64,000 nt of DNA, from the NCBI RefSeq assembly GCF_022458985.1, contig NC_061789.1, positions 16,958,357 to 17,022,356 on the forward strand. Direction: 5' to 3'. Positions 17,341 to 52,860 of this stretch are shown in pieces; position 1 is the first letter of the stretch; each line of letters opens with the position of its first letter. This DNA is from Mugil cephalus. Its lineage: Eukaryota > Chordata > Actinopteri > Mugiliformes > Mugilidae. The position numbers and the translations under genes are program-made. Under the pieces are notes generated by a model. That model worked only from the letters and a program-made list of their open reading frames with translations. It was not told the DNA's origin and did no database searches.

Positions 17341-20300
17341 CTGGAAAGAGAGAATAACAGTTGACATGTCAACAATTAGTTGTGTTTTCGACGTCCATCA
17401 TTAACTTAAGCACAGTGAAACCAATTAAGAAATAATTGTTTTAGTACCAGTTGTGCAAAAAAAGAAAGAAGACAAAACCCAATGATATTCAGTAAAATAT
17501 TCGTCAGGTACGAGAAAGAAAACTATAAAATCCACACATCTGAGGAGGTGGAACCAGCAATTAATGACGGTTTTATGCTTTATATACTTGATATGATTTA
17601 AAACATATTTGATTGTTAGCCATAACTATTAGTATACATAATTTAAAATATAATGGTAGTATATTAATCTTCCCATAAAAAACTTGACTCGTTCACAGTT
17701 ATTTTGTACATGATAAATGATTTTGTCTAATCTCTGATCACAAAGGATGGAACTACATTACATCTATACAGCTGATGTCATACAATCACTGGGAGGGAGT
17801 GACCTCATGTAAGCACATGTATGCTGTTTCCTCTAAATGCTACAATGATAATTCCTAAAAAGAAATAAACATGTATGGTAGCAACCAACTACAAATCTTA
17901 TTCTTAATCTTATCTTTAGTCTAGGTCTTACAATTGTTTGTTTGTCTGTAACCAAGCAGCATTTTTGTGACACAATCATCAGAAGAAAAAGAGCTCATAA
18001 ACTCATAAAAACGTGTGCAGTCACACTTTAGTGCAACAATCAGAAGCTTTACATCTCCTGCGCGTTTGAAGTTAACCTTATTAGTGCAGTTGATCATTGA
18101 TTAGAAGCGAAACTTTGAAAGTTTGCGGTGGGCAGATGAGACAGGAAATCCAACTCTGGCCTTGTTTTGACAGTTGCAACCGTGTCGTTAAATGCAAGAG
18201 TTCTGTTTCAGTCAGAGGAAGTAAACTAGGTGAGGCACGGCGGCACCGAGTTTAAATCAAAATCTGCCCGGCTGTTTGCCTGTAGTTGGAGGCTATGGCC
18301 GGCAGAACACGTACGGCTATGAAATCAACACACTTCCTTCATCTCATTAGGAGTTATTTGCAATTTGAAAGGCACAAACGGAGAACTAGGACTACAGTTG
18401 CAGCACGCTGCATTCGTGTATCCCTTCTGGTTAACGGCGGCTTCACACAGATTAACTTTGAAAACTCGTCTAAAACAATCTTACATTAAACCAGATCTTA
18501 ACCGGACCATCGGTACTAATCCACACGACACCACAGAAAAACTGACACCAGAAAACACAGTCACATTTCAGTTCGAGCTGTTGAAGTTAAGTCACGCCAT
18601 TACCTTGTGTGCCGTCTTGATGCACTGCAAGAAAATCTAGAGCGAAGCGATTCAAGTGTCACTTCCGTCTTAAAACACTGCACCACCACACCCCGATGAA
18701 TTTACGTGGAAAGGAAGTAGAGAAAACCCACTGCAATAAACACTACCGCAAAAACAACTCTGCCCGGGGTAGTAGGCGTACAGACAGATGCCAGCCTGTT
18801 CTGCTATCTACATCCGGCCTATCTGCTTCTGACCAGCCCGTCATCTACGCTGGCTGTGTGCTTCGGTCGCCTGCCTCGTCCTTCACGTTCTGGTTTTCAG
18901 TAATGTCTCTGAGCAGAGTGCCTGCGCTCCGCTCTAAGCTTTGCTTCATGCTGGCTCTCAGCCAACTGGTGGGAGGAGTTGGGTGACTTATGGGAAATGC
19001 ATGTACACTTCCCCATATTCCACCCTCCCTTTGCTCACTCCAATAGGTCTGTTTAACTCGCTCTGCCCTCTAACGACTCCGGGATCAGAGATAACACGTT
19101 CAATTACGATTCTTACTGTCGACTGTGAACTGTGGACAGAAACGAGAGCCAGTTTTCGGTGATCTGTTAAGATATGATTTAGGAGAAGTAATGACACAAT
19201 CAATACGGACCAGCGGCGAACGTGGACAAATAAAAGAAGGCAGTAAAGTGACAAACAGTGCAGAGATGTCACAAAATGAACCCATACTAAACACGCACAA
19301 AACAATCTACTCTTCGTGAGTTTCGGACTTTCTGTACGTGCTCAACGCCGAAGAAAACGAACAGAATTTTGTGACCTTTTGTTTGCTCTGATATCCCGAT
19401 GAGTGTGTCCTCATGTCATATGTCATGTCACACCCTCAACCGCCGCGAAGCCCAGTTGTCATAACCTCAACAACAAACTAGGATACGGCCTCTTTTCTAC
19501 CTTTGGTAAACACGACTTCTGCGATACGCGATGCCTGACACACTCATGTGGAAAATAACTGCACAGATGAGAAGTGAGTGGTTTTCTACATCTATCTGAA
19601 ATAATCGCACTTGCTTTTCTTTTTAGCAGCAAAACAGCTTACCCATGCACAAACCGCAACAGGAAACTCAGAACATCACTCGAGAAAGCCAGAAATGAAC
19701 AGCTCAATGCAAGTTGCTCAGTGCACCCTTAGTGATAAGGAAACTATTTGTCATGACAACAACCATCAGTGACAACCTGAAAAAAGTGTTTGCGGACACT
19801 GTCGTATTTAGTTAGGATTTGGTTTTTACTACTCGATTAGTCACCGAGTTCATGGGTAGTTAGGAGGCGCCACCAACAATCTGTTAACATGCCGCTTATC
19901 TTTCCAGTTAAACAGTCTGTCAACAATTTGAAAGAAATATCCAAAAGAGTTGTAGTGAAATGATGTCCAACATTTGAATCTTTTACAGATGTCAATAGGA
20001 ATTAATACACAATAATAAATAAAAAGAAAAGCAGGTACGTTGTTCCAAGAATTTTGGAGAACTTCTCAGTTATGTGACTCAGACTTCTGAGTCTGACAAT
20101 AAAATCAGGGCTCTGTGGAGACTATAACCTCTGCTGCACAACTTACAACCTTCTAGCTGTTTAAGATCACTCTTTAAGAATTTGGCTATATGTTTAGGGC
20201 CATGTTTTATATTGCTTAATGAATGCAAAAACACCGCTTAGGAGATTAATCATCAAATAGCTGATCACTTTTCTATCAGTTAAAATATCCATTTTGCATT

Positions 20301-22337
20301 TGCAGCTCTAAATCCTACCAGCATTCGCACTCAAGCGGATTCAACCAGGAACCCAACCACAGAGGAGTTATTGCACGGCTGGAGCTCCGGATTACATCAG
20401 AACGCACAGGCATATTTAATAAACTCGTAACCGAGAGGATACGCACAACAACTGTATTTCTTTTAAAGATTAAGTGCTGCTATACGTGATGATCTTCTGC
20501 AGAGATATCCTGAGCTGAACTCCACATACACTCGGTGACTATATTAAGCCGACTTGTGCCGTACGCTCACGCGGATTAATGAAATTCCAAACCCTTTAGT
20601 AAGGACGGCGAAAAGGGACCGAACCTGAACACACAGAGACACGCATTCCTTGAGGGATATGGCGGCTGCTTCTCAGGAAACCGGCCCTGGACTAGGTTCT
20701 TGAAGAAGTATCTGCATTCTCACACTCAACTGCGAAGTATTCAGTCGCTTTTTTTGCGTCTCTCCTGACGACTTCCCTTTTCCAGCTCACTGCTCACAAC
20801 TAAACCCTGATGACCCTACAAATAGGAGTCATCCGTATGAGTGACTGAGTGCATAGATTTCCTGTCTTTGTTGCAAATGATTTCATTTCAAATGTGAATG
20901 CATGCAAATTCCTGGCACATTACTAAAGCACAGAAAAAAATAAGAAAGCCGAACTGAAAAGAGAAATGATAATAGGTTTTTTTCACTATTGTGACAGACC
21001 AAAAACAACAGGTTAATCAACAGCGAAAATACAGGTTTTGCAAATCCACCAAAACATGCATTCACCGCTAAATTCCTGCCATGGATGCCAAATGCCAAAC
21101 ATTCTCATAACAGCCTGCTTTCTTGAGAATCTGAACATTTAGTTTCGAAATTGCTATCCAAATTTCGCCTGGAGCCCGAAGGCTGCAGTGGTTGTCTGCA
21201 CCATCGAGAGCTACTTTGGTCTCAGTGTTTTTTTGCCCAGGGGCACTTCAGCGTGTGGACAGGATGAGGCACTAACCTAAACCAGCTGCCCTAACTTCAG
21301 CGGGCAGCCTGGTCTGCCCCTGCTACACAACAGTCCTGCCACAGTAACATTAGCGGGTATAATTTAATGTGCAATCTAACGTGGCTCTGTAATGAAACTT
21401 GGTATGTCATTAACAGATTCCACGAAAACTCTTATCTGCAGTTTCTATCCATTTCATAAAGCCAAGATTGCACTAAGGGCTGTCAGTCAAAGATGGACCT
21501 ATTCCAGGGTTACTAACAGAGACAGAAGTTTTACTCCGGGCTAAACACAGTCACACTACTGTGGAGTAGAGCAGGACAACAATTAAATATGGTAGATATG
21601 AGCTAATAATGAACGAAGGTTTAAAACACCAATCAGACTCATTAAAAAAAAATGACAAGGACATACAATTAAATATATTCATATTGGACAATATAAAACA
21701 GAAACCTTTTTTTTGGCTTTGTATTAAATGTTACTAAGATTTTTATAATCATCAAAACATCCCAGTTTATAATATTGTGTGTATATCTAATGGCTCTGAA
21801 AGTATGTTTGTTACATATTTATTATATTATTTTAGGCATATTTATTTCCCTTCAAAGTAACATTAAAATGTCAGGTAGCAAGGCCTTCTTGACAATTAAA
21901 AACATACATGCATCGAGGAGAACAGCAGAGGTTTTAATTGGAGACATCTGCTTCAATAGGCGTGTGTGAGGTTTAAAAAACCGCTTTGTGACATGTAACG
22001 TTACTGCCCAACACTACAGCAAACAACTTAAACTTCAAAGTCTACCGTTCTACTTTGGGTTAAGTACTTGTCAAAGACTGAACAAATATATATGGATTCA
22101 TAGTTCCCGTTGAACGCAATCTTGTGTGAACCCGCTGGCAAAAACTTCCGCATTAGCGACATTCACCGCCATTTCATATTAAAGTTCGCCCCAAATGTCT
22201 GCGCTGTTCGTTGAGAAGTCAAACATGTGAAACAAGACGTCGCGTTCTCGAAAGACAACACAAAGACGGTGGCCTGAAACGTGTTAAGCTGGATGAATAT
22301 ATTAATTTAGGACAAATACGGGAGACCGTTCACTCAC
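17341..22337. other. Probable map3k14 first intron and flank
   Basis: About 5 kb with no recognisable coding exon. It would be the first intron of map3k14 if the donor at 22338 is the true first exon. A possible 21-base minus-strand exon with acceptor attttcttgcag and donor aaggtaatg lies at about 18605-18625. The open frames around 18286-19319 look like chance frames in a moderately GC-rich patch. Confidence 0.35.
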
Positions 22338-22430
22338 CGTTCTTCCAGTACAAGGCGTCGGCCGTCGGCGATCGTGTCACTCGCGTGCCTCTAATAAAAC
22401 GTTTCCGGTTCCCTTTCAGAGTAATTTTTA
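22338..22430 (-). promoter_or_regulatory. Candidate non-coding first exon of map3k14
   Basis: A small CpG-containing patch ends on the minus strand in the strong donor ACG|GTGAGTG (intron starts 22337). No open frame of note crosses it. The map3k14 coding start sits right behind a splice acceptor, so a non-coding first exon is needed upstream, and this is the best-looking donor I found on that strand. The 5' limit is a guess. Confidence 0.35.
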
Positions 22431-22982
22431 AATGTTACAATAACATCTTTTAATGCTTTTATACAAACTCAACTTGACACTGGTATTAATAACTGTCAGT
22501 TACAATGTGATTAGGATGCGCCTTGGGCTCTATAAATATGTTTTAATGTATTCGTAAATGACAAATATGTGTTATTTAATTTGAAGATACCATATCAGTG
22601 TTTGTTTGTAACTTGACTAACTGACATTTCAAATTCGTTGAAGAGCTGGGTGTCCGTTTAATGTCTCATTTTTTTGGCCTTTCTGCTTCCCGTTTCCATA
22701 ATTATACTGAGAATCTACTATAACTAAACAAAGTTCAAATTTCTCGTATTTTACAAAGATGAGTAAGAAATAGTGTATTTTATCACCCCGATACATGACG
22801 CTACCAATGACTTTCTTTGTATTGACACGATTCTACCACAAGATGGAGTCATAACCTACGGACTAAATGTGCTCATTAGCTCTAGAGTTGAACTAATTGA
22901 GCTACTTTCATGTTCAGTCATGACACGTCAAATAACAATATATGTTGACCCGTGAGCAAAAGCAGCCAAGAGAAGCATGGGG

Positions 22983-23036
22983 TTATTATTATTATTATTA
23001 TTATTATCATTATTATTATTATTATTATTATTATTT
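22983..23036. repeat. (ATT)n microsatellite
   Basis: About 53 bases of ATT units with a single ATC interruption. Confidence 0.95.
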
Positions 23037-23499
23037 TAACCTAGCGGCTATTTGTATGGAGCAGAAAATTGCGAAAGCTTTATAAGCTTTTTCATTTTTC
23101 CAAATTGGATGGACTTGTAGTTATTATCTGAACAAAGGACCAAATTAAGCAATGTGCTCATTAGGTGAAGGTGAAGGTTCTTGCTGCTCTTCTTACTCCA
23201 TCCACTTGAAATTGTGTTCTTCTGTTAAATATCCATGAAGTAGCCTAGTACACTAGTACACACATCCTTCATAAATCATATAAAGACAAATGAATACAAT
23301 GCTATAATATGCTGTGCCATTTAATTTCCTGTAATCTGATTAAAGTTGTACCTGTATATGTACAGCTCTATTTTTTTATTTTATTTTATTAATTAGTGCT
23401 TATTCTACTGTTTTTTTGTTTGTTTGTTTGTTTGTTTGTTCTGTGTGAGTGTGTGTGTTTTGTTTTTTAAAATTTGCACTACTTTAGTCAGGAGCTACC

Positions 23500-24168
23500 A
23501 CTCAGAGTTTTGTCATGTACACACACAGTGGATACACATGAACTGCTGAGGACTTTCTATGAATGACCTCTGCCATCCTGTATGCAGTAGTCTGATGTAG
23601 CAGTGGGAGCTCAGAGAGAACAGGTAAAGACTTAACAAGCTGGACTCTGTCGAGGACGTAGGTGAGAGGCGGATGTTGGCCAAGCTGACATCAGTCATGG
23701 ACAACCTCTTTCAACCACTGCATCAGATTATAAAGGACATAAGTATCCCCTTCAACATTAGACTGCAGCAGGTCCTTCATCCCAATTGTTATCAGGCTAT
23801 ACAGCACCAACTAACCAGTTAACAATAACTCACGCCTTAGACTTAGGCTTTGCTTTTTGTATGCACAAATAATCTGCTTTTTTTTTTTTTTGCACTGCCT
23901 GATCTTGCAAAAATGCCACCTTACTGTCCATATTTTATCATCTTAGCCATTACATTATTACAATCTAAATTCACATTCAACACTGTACATACAGAATGCC
24001 CTTATATTTCCATTTTCCTCTATATATTTTTTTTCAGAGTGCTGTTATTTTTATATATTTTGTATATTCTTTAAAATTTGGTTTCTTGTATATATTCTTG
24101 CCCAATTCCGCTCTACTGTGACAAGGAATTTTCCCATACGTGAGATGAATAAACTTATGTCTTAAGAG
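23500..24168 (+). mobile_element. LINE 3' end remnant
   Basis: The plus strand resembles the 3' part of a fish non-LTR retrotransposon. A degraded ORF end has words matching the usual 'gtccttcatccc..tatcaggctatacagc' stretch. It is followed by a long AT-rich 3' UTR and a tail ending 'ctgtgacaaggaattttccc..gatgaataaa'. The 5' body is absent, as expected from 5' truncation at insertion. Clade is uncertain (Rex1 or a related group by texture). Confidence 0.55.
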
Positions 24169-24672
24169 ATACATTTTTTTTTTTAAATCTAAATGATTAT
24201 TAATCATTAATTGTCATTAAGACACCAGTCTTAATGAAAATAATTCTTGATTCGCGAACATCATACACTAAAAATATTTAAGACCAGACTACATAATCAG
24301 CTTCAGTGGCCGATTTTACGATGTCAAAATTTTAAATTGCCAATAAATAAAACCAATAATATCGAGTGACCCTGTCTCTGGGGGTCCTCAAGCTGTGGGG
24401 TCTCCTTTGCCCAGTGTTTGACACGTCCTTCCATCTATTATTTAAACATGCGTGTGAAGTAAACAGACTAAATTATCTTTGGGTATACATATAAACTACA
24501 TACATAACATGACCGAACTGAATCCTTATGCGTAAACCCTGTAATGTTTTGCTGGATACTGGCAGGGAAATGTAAATTGTCCGCCCACTCCCTCGGAGCG
24601 CACATCCTCCTGTCAGACGGACGCAGCCACGGACGGAGTCGGGAGAGAAGCTGCTACTACTGCGTTCAGAAA
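24169..24672 (+). promoter_or_regulatory. gpatch8 5' flank and 5' UTR
   Basis: The last 130 bases before the gpatch8 ATG become GC-rich (ccgcccactccctcggagcg and cacggacggagtcggg), as expected of a CpG promoter. An in-frame ATG exists 43 codons upstream at 24544. The family start MADRFSRFNE at 24673 is strongly conserved and was chosen. Confidence 0.5.
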
Positions 24673-47597
<22,925 letters not shown>

Positions 47598-48615
47598 GTA
47601 AAGATGGTGAAGTGAAGTGGAGCGTTCACATCACCCAACCACTGGAAGAAAAAGACTTAACACGAACCGTTTCGTTTTAGGGTTTTAAGATTAAGTCTTT
47701 TCGTCAATATGCAGGCAGTGAGTCGGAGTGCTCGCTGGTGCCAGCAGTTTTACAGGCCCACACGGTGCAGAAAGTAGTAGCCACAAAGTGGTGCAGCCTG
47801 TGTTGGGCTCGAAATTGACACTAACATTTTTTTTTTTCTGGTTCATGTGAGAGGTTTGTTTCGCGTTTTCCTTAAACTATCAAGACGGGGCTTAGATTGA
47901 AAGATGCTTCCTGTTGACATTGGCTTATATTTCAAACCGGGGTGTATTAACGGCCCTAAAACTGAGAATCCACTGGAGTGTTTTTTTTTTGTTTTCCCAC
48001 ATAAAAAAAAAAAAAAAAATACGGTCACATTTTTTAATTTTCTTATTCATTTTGGCAGCCAAAGAGACACGAACAGAATCATGTGAGGAAAAGGATGAAG
48101 AAGTGGTTTTGTTCTAGACGAGAACCGCTTCAACTTTGTAATCTAACTTTTACTATTAATTACTGCTACTCTGTTTATGTTTCTCATAAGACTACTTGCT
48201 CTCTTGACTTCTTGGTCTCAAAAATAATTTGTAATGCAGTAACCTGTACATATATCAGTGTGTAATGTGAAGAATCCCATCAGTAGTGACCATGTGAAGC
48301 TACGGTGTCTGAGCCGATATGACGGTCGCATCAAGAAGCCCTCTCTATTCGAGGAGAAGTGTGATGTAGGGGTTCAGACATCCCAAATACTCTGAGGCAA
48401 AGCTCATGTTCCCTGTGGTGAAGGGTACATCTGAAAGAATTGCACTGAAATCTGTACATCAAGATGGTGCTTTTGCATCATATAACAATAAGATTGTAGT
48501 ATACTGCAATAATTGTATTTTTCTGTTTTTAAATTATTTTCCAAAATGCTCTTCAGGAGAAGGGTTTTGTCTGGCTTTTGTGTAATTTTGTAAATAAAAC
48601 AGCTGTAGATTAACC
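47598..48615 (+). other. gpatch8 3' untranslated region
   Basis: About 1 kb after the stop, AT-rich with poly-T and poly-A runs. It ends at AATAAA 48593-48598 in the context tgtaaataaaacagc. A second AATAAA at 48805-48810 could give a longer form. Confidence 0.65.
48593..48598 (+). terminator. Poly(A) signal of gpatch8
   Basis: Canonical AATAAA about 1 kb after the stop codon; another lies at 48805-48810. Confidence 0.65.
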
Positions 48616-48810
48616 TATTAACATTCTAGAGGGTTGAGAAAACTATTGGAAATAGCAGAAGGACAAGTTGGATGGAAGATGGACGTGTATTTTGTCGAGG
48701 GTGTTTCTACATCATCCTGGCTGAGTCGGGCTGGGATGGAGAACTACAGTGATCTGTCAAAAAGTAGCAACTCTGTATTTTTTAAAAACTTAACTGTTTC
48801 TGCAAATAAA

Positions 48811-49959
48811 ATCTTGAGTTCACACGTCTGTTTCCATAATATGTGAAGTTTACCAAACATGTAAACACTATCTAAATGTCTCATGAATGATGGGAGATGA
48901 TTTTAAGGTGCGTTAGACCGTCAGGCCAAACTCTGTAGATGTAGATGTCCGTTTCAAACAGTAGATGGTGCTAGAGTTCCCTTAAATAGTCTTGAGACAA
49001 AAAAAAAAGCAAGCCATGTCCTGTTAAAGTTGCCAGCATCACCATACGATGTAGAAAGGAAATGATACATGTTTTATTCAGTTGAGAGAATTAAATCACT
49101 CACATAGTGAGACTAGTCCTAAGCATGAATTCAAGAGAAAGCACGTAACGATTAGAAAAAGACGGCTGCTTCTATCGTTTTTCTCAATGGGCCTTAATTG
49201 CCACCCTGCTTATCTGTGACATGTAACCACAGGTACATACAATATATGCTCAGTCCCTAGTTTATTGGGTACATCGCGCTACTATTAATACAGTACAGTG
49301 TCCGCCATCATGGAGGTTAACTTCAGTCATTATATCGTCATGTTTCTCTCAGTTTGTCCAAGACATCTGGTGGTAATGTATTAATATTAGCACTATTGAG
49401 GTGTACCTAATAAACAGGTAACTGATAACATCATAAAACATGGAAACCCAAGAATTTCTTGTTGGTTTTCTTTAAGTTGAACAATTATGAATCATGAAGC
49501 ATTCTTAGAATTTCAAAGCATTTCTCTTTCCAAAAAGGCAGAATGACGACATGGACGACAACTTAAGGAACGTTAACACTGGAGGCAAAAGCAAGCTAAG
49601 AATAAATAGCGACTTGAAGTATTTTTATGAAGCCGTTTGGGAACAGTAATAATGGTGATATAACAGCTGTTACAGTGGTTTTGATGAAAAAAAAAAAAAA
49701 ATGGATGTGTGGCAGTAATCGAACTGATCATCAGAAGTTCAACACCCTCGGAGAACTTCGAAATACTGTCTAATTCAGGCCAGCGCCAAACTTACCATTT
49801 TCCAAGTGCCTAAAATAAAACTTTGAAAACAAAAAAAACGATGGCACCCATTACAAAAATGATTTTTATGACAAAAATTCATATCATGAGGGATGTTGTG
49901 CTGCACGAATGTCCACAACCGATCAAAAAAAAAACGCCGCTGTGGATGGACGGCGCGGG
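48811..49959 (-). other. gosr2 3' flank and probable 3' UTR
   Basis: No coding exon. On the minus strand AATAAA occurs at 49266-49261 (inside the inverted-repeat element) and at 49078-49073; either could end gosr2, giving a 3' UTR of about 0.7-0.9 kb. Confidence 0.45.
49255..49421. mobile_element. Short inverted-repeat element (MITE-like)
   Basis: The left arm tagtttattgggtaca (49258-49273) pairs with the right arm tgtacctaataaacag (49402-49417) at 14 of 16 positions, enclosing about 130 bases without a reading frame. The arm sequence resembles the termini of a dispersed vertebrate DNA-element relic with a ...GGTGTACCTAATAAA... end. Each arm carries AATAAA on the outgoing strand: minus at 49266-49261 and plus at 49409-49414. 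It lies between the convergent gpatch8 and gosr2 genes. Confidence 0.55.
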
Positions 49960-52658
49960 TCAGGCCAGGTATCTGATCACCAGGAACATGAAGACGCAGG
50001 TCAGCAGCATGCCTCCGATCATGATGAACTTATCCTGGGTGGCTCGCCTTTCTATGAGTCTCATCACCGTATTGGACAGTCCCAGCATGTTGGCCACGTC
50101 CAGCATCTTCTTGTGAGTCCCCTGCGCAGAGACGAACCGACATGTCAACAGCCGCGATCACGTGACCGATTAGACTTCAGCACCCGTAAATGAACACGTT
50201 GCGATTATCTTCGCGAATTAATCTGGTAGACTTTGAGTGCCGACGCCCTCCCTGACGCGCCGCTCTGTCAGAAGTTTCTCATGGCTAGACAACCGGGCTG
50301 AGATCGACAGACACACCCTGATAAGAAGAGGCCTGAAGCGAAACCGGGAAGCCCATCTCCTCCCTGGAAACAAGGGCTCACCCTCCATGTGAGCATATGC
50401 ACATGAACAATAAGGCTATTGTGATTGGCGTGGGCACCAGAAGCTGGGTCGTACGACAGAATTCAATTTGTCCTAATATAGCGCTTCCTTTCTTAAAAAA
50501 ATAAATAGAAAATAAGCAGAGGACTTGTGACAAAAGAGAAATATTTTTAGATATTAAACCGCTCACCTTCAGCGTAGACCTCTGGTCTCTGAGGCCGTTG
50601 AGGATGCCGCTGCCGCTCCCCAGGAGGTCATCGATGCCTCTGTGCGCGTTGTGCAGGCTGGAGTTTAACTGTAAGGTCTCGTCTATGGGGATGGATGTGT
50701 CTGCGTCCTGTTGAACGAGATCAAACGCTTTCTCTAGTCCACACATTCAGCTTTAGACATCTGTGTTTTGTTAAAACCAAAGGTGCTAAGAGGCGGTGCT
50801 TTAGGCACTGGAGGGCTCCGGTCGGGATGAAACGGAACTAGCCTCGAGAATTTCAGAGGTTTCCTGAATGCGGCATTAATCGCATTAGTTGCTATTATCT
50901 GGTTCACCTCCCACCTAGTTTTAGGGACCTTTGACTCACGTTGGTGGTGAAGGTGCGGTTCATGAGCTCCTCCCTCTCTCGCTCCTGGGCCTCTCTGGCG
51001 TAGCGTCTGTGCTGGAAATTTTGTAGGGCAGTCCGGAGGTGCTGCACGTCATATTTAAGCTGGTCCACTCGTCTGAGGGAAAACAAAGAACAAACATGTT
51101 CATGAAACACTCCGTATTCATATCAGGGTTTTTGAAGGTCGTACAGAGTAGAGAAGCCCTCCCCTCTGTTAATTTATTGTCTCATAAGGGGCAAATATAC
51201 TGTACTGTACAGGCCATCCCAGGATAATGAGCATATTTTTTAATTATATTAAATTTAATCTCTTCTCTGCAGGACTCTTGACACTCGTCACCTTTATATA
51301 TTTTCTAACACTTGATCAGGGTGATGAGAACATTTCTTTTGCCTTCAGATGTCATGTGGTTGGAATCCAGAAGAAGACTCCCCCCTCTCCTCAGCTTCAC
51401 TCAGGCCCCACTAAAGACCCACTAAGATCACAGGAGTGCTGCGGGGTGGGGTGCTCCGCGTCCCCTAGGGCCTGTTCACTCAGCTCAGAAACGAATCTTC
51501 GCCCGGCGCAGCAGGAATGCTGGCGATGACGGGGCTTCTGAGGAAATGTTTTCACAGAGCAACGTCGCCACGGGCCAGGACGGGGCCTGGGGTCTGTCTC
51601 ATCCCCTGCACCCTCCCTTGCGCCGTCACGAGACGACGTTCTCTGGACACCTTCAAGCACCTTCACTCAACACTCACAGCTTGGCGTTCTGGCGGCGGTT
51701 CGGGGGTTCCTTGCTGGCCAGGATCTCAAGGCGTTCTAGTTGGTTGAAGATCTGGTCGATTCTGGCTTGCAGCTCGTTCTCTAACACTTGGAAGTTGAAG
51801 AAAAGAGAATAAAAGTTAGAGGAAAAGAAAACAACAGTGGATGTGGTTAAATTATAATCAGCAGCTTTCTTTTATTTGACCGGTGGTCGAAAACACAAAT
51901 GAGGTTTGTCGATCTACAGTATATGCTTATTTAATTGTAGGAAGCAATTTTTCAGATTTTTGCTTTTGAATCCATTCCAACACTGGCGTCTCGGCCACAG
52001 CAGACCACCGAGGGTGGCATTCATCAGTGGACCTGCCCTCTCACGTTAGCAACTGTACAGGCTTACATCCTCCCTTAAAATACAAGCTGATGTCACGATT
52101 TCTCAAGTGGTGCCCGGCTCCCACCATTATCTGGAAGGTCACTGCACCCACCCTTGTGCTTCCTGTCCTGGCACCAGCCTGGCTCAGAGCTGACGGGGGC
52201 AGGCACCATCCCCAGAAAACAATCAGCCAGAGAGACACCGGGAACAAGCAGCCATAACAACGAGCAGAAATTGGGAAGTCGTTCAGGGGAACACACACAA
52301 GAAATGATGCCATCACCATTGACTGATCGGACCATAACATCAGTCCCATAAAAGAAAAAAGAACAGAGAAAGAGCCGAGTGTGACTCTACCCACAGTGAA
52401 CTGATTGTCGGTCTGTCCTCTCCAGACTCCCCATCAAAGACTGGACCTCCTGTATTTGTCTAATCGAGAAAAAAGACGACGTTAGTGAAGATGACCCGAA
52501 ATGCTTAAAAGCCCACATCTTTTGATTTTGTTAAAATGCTAATAAAGAGCTTAGTTAAGTTAGTTACACTCGTTAGCTAAGTCGGCTAACTGAGTCTCCA
52601 CAGTGTCCACAGGATACGGGTGCACTCACTTGTTTGTCTGGTGGTAAAGCGTCTCCAT
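49960..52658 (-). CDS. gosr2: Golgi SNAP receptor complex member 2 (membrin, Qb-SNARE)
   Basis: Encodes a Qb-SNARE for ER-to-Golgi and intra-Golgi vesicle fusion. Six exons: 52658-52630, 52459-52395, 51786-51678, 51072-50940, 50707-50567 and 50121-49960. They join in frame to 212 residues, exactly the human length. Visible are the N-terminal helices (for example [20 protein letters not shown] and [13 protein letters not shown]), the SNARE motif over about 118-189 with [10 protein letters not shown], the conserved Gly144 whose change in human GOSR2 causes a progressive myoclonus epilepsy, and a C-terminal membrane anchor [18 protein letters not shown]. Exon 2 must end at CAC T|GTGGGT to keep frame. 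The gene is convergent with gpatch8. Confidence 0.96.
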
Positions 52659-52860
52659 TTTTCGGGATTTGGCGAAACGCTTTGCGTCTCTTCACTTCGT
52701 AACCTTTTACTTTATTGTCACACCTCAATTCTGACAGGTGGGCAAGCTAAGTAGTTAGCCGGCTAACAGTAGTGGAGCGTACACGTCATCAGCCGAGCTT
52801 CTGTGTACGGAAATAGGAAGCCGGAAGCTGCACGACGTCACATGACAGAGATGTTGAAAC
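52659..52860 (-). promoter_or_regulatory. gosr2 promoter region
   Basis: Upstream of the start are an ETS-type CCGGAAG word (about 52821-52827) and a CRE-like GACGTCAC word (about 52834-52841), placed 160-185 bases before the ATG in a moderately CpG-rich patch. No TATA box is evident. The transcription start is not determined. Confidence 0.45.

Noticed and set aside
24544-24672. In-frame 43-codon N-terminal extension of gpatch8
   Set aside because: The family starts at MADRF; the extension has no recognised similarity and lies in the GC-rich 5' UTR.
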